A stretch of 18,727 nucleotides of DNA from FEN-1219 sp037445815 (GTDB lineage: Bacteria > Pseudomonadota > Gammaproteobacteria > Steroidobacterales > Rariloculaceae): positions 1-18,727 of the forward strand of contig JBBIJV010000057.1 of the NCBI GenBank assembly GCA_037445815.1, read 5' to 3'. Shown here piece after piece: positions 13,639-18,727 of the stretch. Position 1 is the first letter of the stretch. Each line of letters opens with the position of its first letter. The notes below the pieces were generated by a model that was not told where the DNA came from, ran no database searches, and saw only the letters and a list, made by a program, of their open reading frames with translations. A program made the translations under genes and the position numbers.

Positions 13639-14124
13639 TTACTCCGACACGCGCCCAAGACCCTGCGCATAGCGCAAGTGGCACGCGGTGCAGACGTTGT
13701 AAACCTGCTCGCCGGCGGCGAACACGCGCTCGACGTCGTGCGCTTGCGCGGCGGCCGCGGCCTCGACGCCGGCATCGACGAGCGACACGGCGAATTGCAT
13801 CCAGGCGCCATTGTCGACGGCGCGCGGCTCCATCATCAACAGATTGCCGGCTTCGGCGATCGTGAGCCCGGCCGCCCAGACCGACTCCCACTCCTCGTCC
13901 GTCTGCGGATTGCGCTCGTGGACGCCGGCTTCGTCCACCGTCACTTGCACGGCTTCCCAGTACACCTCGGCCGCGTGCGCGATGACGCCCTCCATGAGCT
14001 CGAGCACCGTCGTGACGGGCTTGAACGGCGGCGAGGCCGACGGCGGCTGGTGCGCACAGCCGAACGCGACGAGCGCGCAGCTTAGCAGCGCAAACCGCAA
14101 ATGCACAAAGGTTCGCGGCCGCAC
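13639..14124 (-). CDS. Exported CxxCH lipoprotein, cytochrome c'-like
   Basis: The start is GTG at 14124, with GAGGAG six bases upstream. The 161-aa product has a lipoprotein-like signal (LVAFGC, Cys23), although the residue before Gly is bulky for a lipobox. The rest is mostly helical, with LELMEGVIAHAAEVYWEAV (41-59), a helix near 80-98, and DNGAWMQFAVSLVDAGVEAA (104-123). It ends with YNVCTACHLRYAQ, where Cys145, Cys148 and His149 form a c-type haem site. A C-terminal CxxCH after a helical bundle is the layout of cytochrome c'. It could carry electrons in the periplasm, for instance for the sugar dehydrogenase upstream, but no evidence links them beyond proximity. It lies 10 bases after the membrane protein gene. 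Confidence 0.78.
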   Translation of the reverse strand: MRPRTFVHLRFALLSCALVAFGCAHQPPSASPPFKPVTTVLELMEGVIAHAAEVYWEAVQVTVDEAGVHERNPQTDEEWESVWAAGLTIAEAGNLLMMEPRAVDNGAWMQFAVSLVDAGVEAAAAAQAHDVERVFAAGEQVYNVCTACHLRYAQGLGRVSE

Positions 14125-14134
14125 GCTCGGCTCC

Positions 14135-14926
14135 TCAAGCCTGGTAGAAGATGTCGCGATACGACAGATACAGCGACACGCCGAGGAGCGGCCCGACCAC
14201 GAGCCAGCCGAGCAGCAACGGAAGCGACGCGAGGATGGAGAGCACGAATCCCACGACGCCCCAGACGAGAAAGGGCATCACGTTCTTGAGACACGCGACG
14301 AAGCTCGTCCGCAATGCCGGAAGAACCTCGGCGTCGTGGAGCACGACGAGGGCCGGAACGAACAAGATCGCCATCGTCACGGGCACGCTCAACGCCAGCA
14401 CGACGAGCACGGCCAGCAAGAGCGTCATCAGCATGCCGGCAGCCAAGGCGTCGTCCGGGGGCGGCGCACCCGTCAAGAACGCGACGCCCACCGTCGCGCC
14501 GAGAATGGCGATCATGACGACCGCGATCACGATATACATCGCAAACGTCACGACGCCGAGCAGCAGCAGCTTGTTCGTGTGGCGCTGGAACCCCGCGAAG
14601 AGGTGGCCTACCTCGAGCGCCTCGCCGCGGCGCACTGCGTCGCAACCGAGCACGATGCCGCCGACGAGGAACGGGAACAGAAACGTCGTCGCGATCGGAC
14701 CGATGATCGGCACGAAGTTCAGCGCAAGCTGCACGAGCCACATGAGCAGGAACACGCCGAGGAACGTCAGGCGCTGGCCTTCCATGAAGGCCCACGCGTC
14801 GGCGATCCACTTCCAGCCGTTGCCGGCCGGAACGCCGCGTCCCTCGGGAACGAAGTCACCGTCCGGTGGCGGCTCCGTAACGTCTTCGACGTGCGTCTTC
14901 GGTGCGGCGTAGGGATTGTCGACCAT
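14135..14926 (-). CDS. BPSS1780-family multi-pass membrane protein
   Basis: A 263-aa inner-membrane protein. It starts with the typical MVDNPYAAPKTHVED, followed by a soluble part with GNGWKWIADAWAFME (36-50). Hydrophobic helices follow: LGVFLLMWLVQLALNFVPII, an IVLGC-containing segment, LLLLGVVTFAMYIVIAVVMI, MLMTLLLAVLVVLALSVPV with ILFVPALVV, and a C-terminal pair (FLVWGVVGFVLSILASLPLL, LGWLVVGPLLGVSLYLS). The family is uncharacterised and common in Beta- and Gammaproteobacteria. AAGGAG nine bases before the ATG at 14926 supports the start. It lies between the sugar dehydrogenase (43 bases upstream) and the CxxCH lipoprotein (10 bases downstream) on the same strand, so an operon is likely. 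Confidence 0.85.
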   Translation of the reverse strand: MVDNPYAAPKTHVEDVTEPPPDGDFVPEGRGVPAGNGWKWIADAWAFMEGQRLTFLGVFLLMWLVQLALNFVPIIGPIATTFLFPFLVGGIVLGCDAVRRGEALEVGHLFAGFQRHTNKLLLLGVVTFAMYIVIAVVMIAILGATVGVAFLTGAPPPDDALAAGMLMTLLLAVLVVLALSVPVTMAILFVPALVVLHDAEVLPALRTSFVACLKNVMPFLVWGVVGFVLSILASLPLLLGWLVVGPLLGVSLYLSYRDIFYQA

Positions 14927-14969
14927 GCCGGAGTGCTCCTTCGAGTTGTGAGTCTGGATCGCCGGCCCG

Positions 14970-16484
14970 CTAGGGCGCGCCCGAGTCCGGCACGAGCATT
15001 CGAATCATGCCGTCCTGGCGCGAGGTGAGGAAGATCTCGCCGTCTCGGGTGCGCGAGAGGTGTAAATCCGTGCGCGTCAGCGAAGTGCGCATCGTCCCCT
15101 CGACGAGCTCGCGAAACGACGTGTAGACGCGCCGACCAGACGAACCGCGCACGTAAAGCTGAATCTCCTCGATCGGCGCGACGGTCTCGGGAACTCCGTC
15201 GTCGGCGGCCTTTACGGCCGCGAGATCGGCCGCGAACAACCTGCCGCGGTTGACGTCGCCGAAGACGAGCTTGCCGCGCAGCGCGTCGATGCGGCCGTGG
15301 TACGCGAACGCGCCCGTGATCGCGACGCCCTCGTCGTGATCGTAGATCGCGACGGGGTACGTGAACTCGTCGCGGTTGCGCCCGCGCAGCACGTCGGCCG
15401 GAAGCTCGTAGAGCTGATTCAGCGCGCCGCCCGGTCGAATCATGCCGTTCTCCCAGTAGCCTTCGCGCTTCATCCAACCGTAGTTGCCGCCGTTGCGAAC
15501 GATGTTGACTTCCTCGATGTGGTTCATGCCGATGTCGCCCACGTACATCGTGCCGTCCGTGAGGTCCCACGACAGGCGGTGCGCGTTGCGAAAACCGTAC
15601 GCGTAGATCTCGCCGAGCGTCTCGGGGTCGCCGTCGGCCGCGAACTTGTTCGACGGCGGAATGGTGTAGTCGCCGAGCCCCTTCTCGCCGCCGCTCTCCC
15701 GCGGGCTGCGGGGATCGATGCGCAGGATCGCCGTGACCACGGAATCGAGGCGCTGCGTGGCGCCGGGATTGTTCGCGTTCGGCCCGCCGCCGTTGCTGAA
15801 GCCGAAGTCGCTGCCGCTCGTGTAGAGCAGACCGTAGTCCTCGGAGCCGGGGCGCGCAGTGGGATTGAACTCGACAGCACCGAGCGGATGGCTCGAGAAC
15901 TGCACTACGTGCGCCACGCGGAGCAGCTCGCGGCGAGTGCCCGTGAACGTGGCGGCCTTCGGATCGTTCGCGCGCCATTCGGTGATCACGTTGTGGAACG
16001 TCACGTCCTTCGGCCCGTAGCCGGGCGGGATGAAATCGGGGCGCGCCGGATTACCTTCGGCGCGCTCCAAGTGCACGCTGTACCAGAGGCCGTTGCGCTC
16101 GAACTCCGGATGGAAATCGAAGCCGATGAAGCCGCTCTCGAGCCGCGCATACCAGGCGTTCGGAAACGCGGCCGCCACGTCGGCGTAGAGCGACGTGCGC
16201 TCGCCGTCGACGACGTAGAGGAAGCCGCGTGAGTCGTTCGCGAACAGGCGCCCGTCGGGCGCATGGCGCACGAAGCTCACGCGCGCCCAACCCGTGGGCG
16301 TCACGTCCTGATCGACGGGCCGCAGGTTGCGCGTCTCGGGCAGCCGCGCAACATCGCGCACCTCGACGGCGAGCCCGCGCTTGACGATGGGCGCCGGCAG
16401 GGGATTCGACGTGATCTGCGCCTGCGCGCCGGCGACGGCCGCCAGCAGCAGCGAGCCTCCGATCCAAGATCTCGCTCGAAGCAT
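14970..16484 (-). CDS. PQQ-dependent sugar dehydrogenase (GSDH family)
   Basis: The start at ATG 16484 is chosen because it begins a signal peptide (MLRARSWIGGSLLLAAVAG, cleavage near AQA-Q); the longer frame to 16553 adds only an arginine-rich tail. The 504-aa mature-type protein is a six-bladed propeller of the glucose/sorbosone dehydrogenase family. Signatures are ESGFIGFDFHPEF (116-128), FSSHPLGAVEFNP (196-208), YAYGFRNAHRLSWDLTDG (294-311) and GDIGMNHIEEVNIVRNGGNY (316-335). Such enzymes oxidise sugars or alcohol groups in the periplasm with PQQ as cofactor; the specific substrate is unknown. The PQQ ligands of the Acinetobacter enzyme could not all be placed, so true PQQ use is an inference. 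GGGGGGAGC precedes the start. Confidence 0.85.
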   Translation of the reverse strand: MLRARSWIGGSLLLAAVAGAQAQITSNPLPAPIVKRGLAVEVRDVARLPETRNLRPVDQDVTPTGWARVSFVRHAPDGRLFANDSRGFLYVVDGERTSLYADVAAAFPNAWYARLESGFIGFDFHPEFERNGLWYSVHLERAEGNPARPDFIPPGYGPKDVTFHNVITEWRANDPKAATFTGTRRELLRVAHVVQFSSHPLGAVEFNPTARPGSEDYGLLYTSGSDFGFSNGGGPNANNPGATQRLDSVVTAILRIDPRSPRESGGEKGLGDYTIPPSNKFAADGDPETLGEIYAYGFRNAHRLSWDLTDGTMYVGDIGMNHIEEVNIVRNGGNYGWMKREGYWENGMIRPGGALNQLYELPADVLRGRNRDEFTYPVAIYDHDEGVAITGAFAYHGRIDALRGKLVFGDVNRGRLFAADLAAVKAADDGVPETVAPIEEIQLYVRGSSGRRVYTSFRELVEGTMRTSLTRTDLHLSRTRDGEIFLTSRQDGMIRMLVPDSGAP

Positions 16485-16563
16485 GCTCCCCCCGAACACG
16501 CGGTTCACCGAACGCTGCGTGCAAGAATCGCCTCGCGACCGAGGCACGGTCAAGGCCGCGCGC

Positions 16564-17424
16564 TCAGAGCTGCTCGCCTTCGAGCGAGCGCTGCTCCTCG
16601 GTCACGCCGAAACGGCCCTCGGCATCGACCGCCGGCTTCGCGGCGGCGCACGCGAGATCGTGGGTGAAGAACAGCCGCACGCCGCGCGCGAGCTTGTCCT
16701 CGAGAAACTGCCGTTTTTCGTCGATCAGGAGCTCCGGATAGCGGTCGTAGCCCATCGTCACGGGCAGGTGCACCCAGGGGCGCCCCGGGATCAGGTCCGA
16801 GCAGAACACGACGCCGCCGTCGCCGCCGATCTCGGAGAGCATGAGCCCCGGCGTGTGTCCGTCGCTGAACTCGAAGCGCACGGCCGAGCCCAGCATGGTC
16901 GAGTACGGCCGATCGACGATCTCGAGCCGGCGGCTGCGCTGCAAGAGCTCGGGCAGCTCGGGGATGAACGACGCGCGGTCGCGTGGGTGCGGCGCGCGGG
17001 CGCGCTCCCAGGCTACTTTGCTCACGACGAAGCGCGCACGCGGGAACAAGAGCTCGGGCGGGCGCGACTCGTCGAACGCCGCGAGCAGCCCGCCCGCGTG
17101 ATCGAAGTGCAAGTGGCTCAGGACGACGGCGTCTACGTCTTCTTGCGCCACACCGCGCTCGGCGAGCGACTTCAGCAGCACGTGCTCGTTCTCGTACACG
17201 CCGTAGCGCGCCTTCAGCTTCGGGTTGAAGAACGCGCCGATGCCGGTCTCGAACAACACCGTGCGCCCGTCGAGGTCCTGAACGAGCAGGCAGCGGCACG
17301 CGAGCTCGAGCCGATTCTCGACGTCGGGCACGAGCCACCTCTCCCACAAGTTGCGCGGCACGTTGCCGAACATCGCCCCGCCGTCGAGGCGCTGTCGATT
17401 ACCCTCAACGGACCAGAGCCGCAC
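16564..17424 (-). CDS. MBL-fold metallo-hydrolase
   Basis: GTG at 17424 is chosen as the start: GGAGG lies six bases upstream and the product begins (V)RLWSVEGNRQRLDGGAMFGN, the usual start of this subfamily. It gives 286 aa. The zinc site has His104, His106, Asp108 and His109 (SHLHFDHAGG), His190 (SDGHTPG), Asp210 (VFCSDL) and probably His255 (FFTHD). All are present, so it should be active. Substrate and product are unknown; MBL proteins with this layout include lactonases, glyoxalase II-like enzymes and other hydrolases. No signal peptide is seen, so it is cytoplasmic. It overlaps the end of the ABC exporter gene by 20 bases, which points to translational coupling. Confidence 0.88.
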   Translation of the reverse strand: MRLWSVEGNRQRLDGGAMFGNVPRNLWERWLVPDVENRLELACRCLLVQDLDGRTVLFETGIGAFFNPKLKARYGVYENEHVLLKSLAERGVAQEDVDAVVLSHLHFDHAGGLLAAFDESRPPELLFPRARFVVSKVAWERARAPHPRDRASFIPELPELLQRSRRLEIVDRPYSTMLGSAVRFEFSDGHTPGLMLSEIGGDGGVVFCSDLIPGRPWVHLPVTMGYDRYPELLIDEKRQFLEDKLARGVRLFFTHDLACAAAKPAVDAEGRFGVTEEQRSLEGEQL

Positions 17425-18727
17425 GCGGCGCCTCCACGGGTGTCGGTTTCGCGGCGCCGAATTGCAGCGCCGCAAGGCGCGCATAGAGCGGGCTCGCCAT
17501 GAGCAGCTCGGAATGCGTGCCGCTCGCGACGATGCGGCCGGCGTCGACGACGACGATGCGATCGGCCTTCTGCACCGTCGCAAGCCGATGCGCAATGATG
17601 ATCGTCGTACGCCCCTGCATCAGCTTCTCGAGCGCGTGCTGCACGAGCCGCTCGCTCTCGGCGTCGAGCGAGCTCGTGGCTTCGTCGAGCAGCAGGATCG
17701 GCGGGTCCTTCAAAATCGCGCGCGCGATCGCGATGCGCTGCCGCTGTCCGCCCGAGAGGCGCATGCCGCGCTCGCCTAAGAACGTGTCGTAGCCCTGCGG
17801 CAGGGCGCGCAGGAACTCGTCGGCCTCGGCGGCGCGCGCGGCGGCCTCGATCTCGGCGTCCGTCGCGTCGGGCCGGCCGTAGCGGATGTTCTCGCGCGCC
17901 GACGCGCCGAACAGCACGGTGTCCTGCGGCACGAGCCCGATCAGCCGGCGCACGGCCTCGGGGTCTGCGCGCACGATGTCGACGCCGTCGATCAGCACGC
18001 GGCCCTCGGCTGGATCGTAGAACCGCAACAGGAGCTGAAACGTCGTGCTCTTGCCGGCGCCCGACGGGCCGACGAAGGCGACGGTCTCGCCGGGCTCCAC
18101 GACGATACTGAAGTCGTCGAGGGCCCACAGCTCGGGACGCGACGGATAGCGGAACTTCACGCGGTCGAATTCGATTCGCCCGCGGCTCGGCCGCGGCAAT
18201 GCGACGGGCTCGCGCGGCGACTTGATCGTCGGCTCCGCGGCCGCAAGCTCCGCGAGCCGCTCCATCGCGCCCGCGGCGCGCTGCACCTCGCCCCACATCT
18301 CGGCAAGGGACGCCGCTGCAATACCCATGTAGCCCGCGTAGAGCAAGAACTGGCTCAGCTGGCCGAACGACAGCGTTCCCGAGAGAACCTGGTGCGCGCC
18401 GACCCAGAGCACGAACGTGATGCCGCCGAACACGAGCATCGTGGCGAGCGCCGTAAGCAGGCCGCGGATGCGGTTGCGCCGCACGGCCGTCGCGAACGAG
18501 TGCGCAACGGCATCGGCGAAGTGCCGCGTGTGCAAATTTTCGAGATTGAACGCCTGCACGGTCTGCACGGCATTGATCGTCTCGCCGGCCAGCGCGCTGG
18601 CATCGGCCACGCGGTCCTGGGAGTCGCGCGACAGCCGCCGCAGGCGCCGCCCGAGCATCAGCAGCGGGCCCACCACGAGCGGCATCAGCGCGAGAATCAT
18701 CAGGGTCAGCCACGGGCTCGTCGCGAC
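17405..18727 (-). CDS. MsbA-like ABC exporter (half-transporter), 5' end cut by window
   Basis: The frame is open to the window edge; 440 residues are visible. The first part is the C-terminal half of a type IV ABC exporter membrane domain, with hydrophobic segments ILALMPLVVGPLLML, a coupling region DSQDRVADASALAGETINAV followed by QTVQAFNLE, GLLTALATMLVFGGITFVLW and LSQFLLYAGYMGIAAASLAEM. The nucleotide-binding domain has GPSGAGKST (Walker A), VPQDTVLFG (Q-loop), MRLSGGQRQRIAIARA (signature), ILLLDEATSSLDAE (Walker B and D-loop) and IIIAHRLATV (H-loop). All motifs are intact. It resembles the MsbA/ABCB branch that moves lipids, peptides or drugs; the substrate cannot be read from this. It overlaps the MBL-fold gene by 20 bases. 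Confidence 0.92.
   Translation of the reverse strand, partial: VATSPWLTLMILALMPLVVGPLLMLGRRLRRLSRDSQDRVADASALAGETINAVQTVQAFNLENLHTRHFADAVAHSFATAVRRNRIRGLLTALATMLVFGGITFVLWVGAHQVLSGTLSFGQLSQFLLYAGYMGIAAASLAEMWGEVQRAAGAMERLAELAAAEPTIKSPREPVALPRPSRGRIEFDRVKFRYPSRPELWALDDFSIVVEPGETVAFVGPSGAGKSTTFQLLLRFYDPAEGRVLIDGVDIVRADPEAVRRLIGLVPQDTVLFGASARENIRYGRPDATDAEIEAAARAAEADEFLRALPQGYDTFLGERGMRLSGGQRQRIAIARAILKDPPILLLDEATSSLDAESERLVQHALEKLMQGRTTIIIAHRLATVQKADRIVVVDAGRIVASGTHSELLMASPLYARLAALQFGAAKPTPVEAPRAALVR

Noticed and set aside
17214..18713. 499-aa frame overlapping the ABC exporter and MBL genes
   Set aside because: Shifted frame of two well-supported genes; no domain of its own.
1..18727. CRISPR array or rRNA genes
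   Set aside because: No regularly spaced short repeats and no rRNA-like conserved stretches were seen.

Overview
The window is GC-rich (clearly above 60% by eye) and densely coded. Gene content points to a Gram-negative proteobacterium, most likely a gammaproteobacterium with a large, partly uncharacterised periplasmic repertoire: many Sec signal peptides, lipoproteins, a PQQ-type sugar dehydrogenase, a BPSS1780-type membrane protein and an MsbA-like exporter. The genus cannot be named from sequence alone.

Left part (1-4314, all minus strand): a run of exported proteins. A small operon holds two paralogous DUF6282-type metal-dependent hydrolases (1636-2610 and 123-1109) with a periplasmic cupin between them, and the signal peptide of a further gene leaves the window at position 1. 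Upstream lies a 466-aa exported protein of unknown function (2914-4314), and between the two a possible gene remnant whose stop codon overlaps the start of the second hydrolase.

Middle part (about 4338-12773): an accessory, scarred region. It holds a decayed MacB/ADOP-type permease fragment, an AAA+ ATPase with DUF4143 that has a near-consensus promoter placing the transcript start on the start codon, a VapBC-like pair, a frameshifted IS91-family transposase fused to a TonB-receptor fragment, a CadC-like membrane regulator with a propeller domain, a small exported protein ending in a metzincin zinc motif, and an NHL-repeat lipoprotein gene broken by an internal stop. Two sets of previously unlabelled repeats organise it. 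One is a pair of diverged copies of about 155 bp that directly follow the stop codons of the ATPase and of VapC. The other is a pair of copies of about 385 bp ending in tRNA-Met: the right copy carries the intact tRNA (12697-12773), the left copy carries only its 5' half. The accessory genes from VapC to the NHL pseudogene lie between the tRNA copies.

Right part (12796-18727, all minus strand): ordinary, intact genes. A truncated MsbA-like ABC exporter overlaps an MBL-fold hydrolase; then come a PQQ-dependent sugar dehydrogenase, a multi-pass membrane protein, a CxxCH lipoprotein, an HPF/RaiA-type ribosome-associated protein and a 66-aa protein whose ribosome binding site lies inside the end of the HPF gene.
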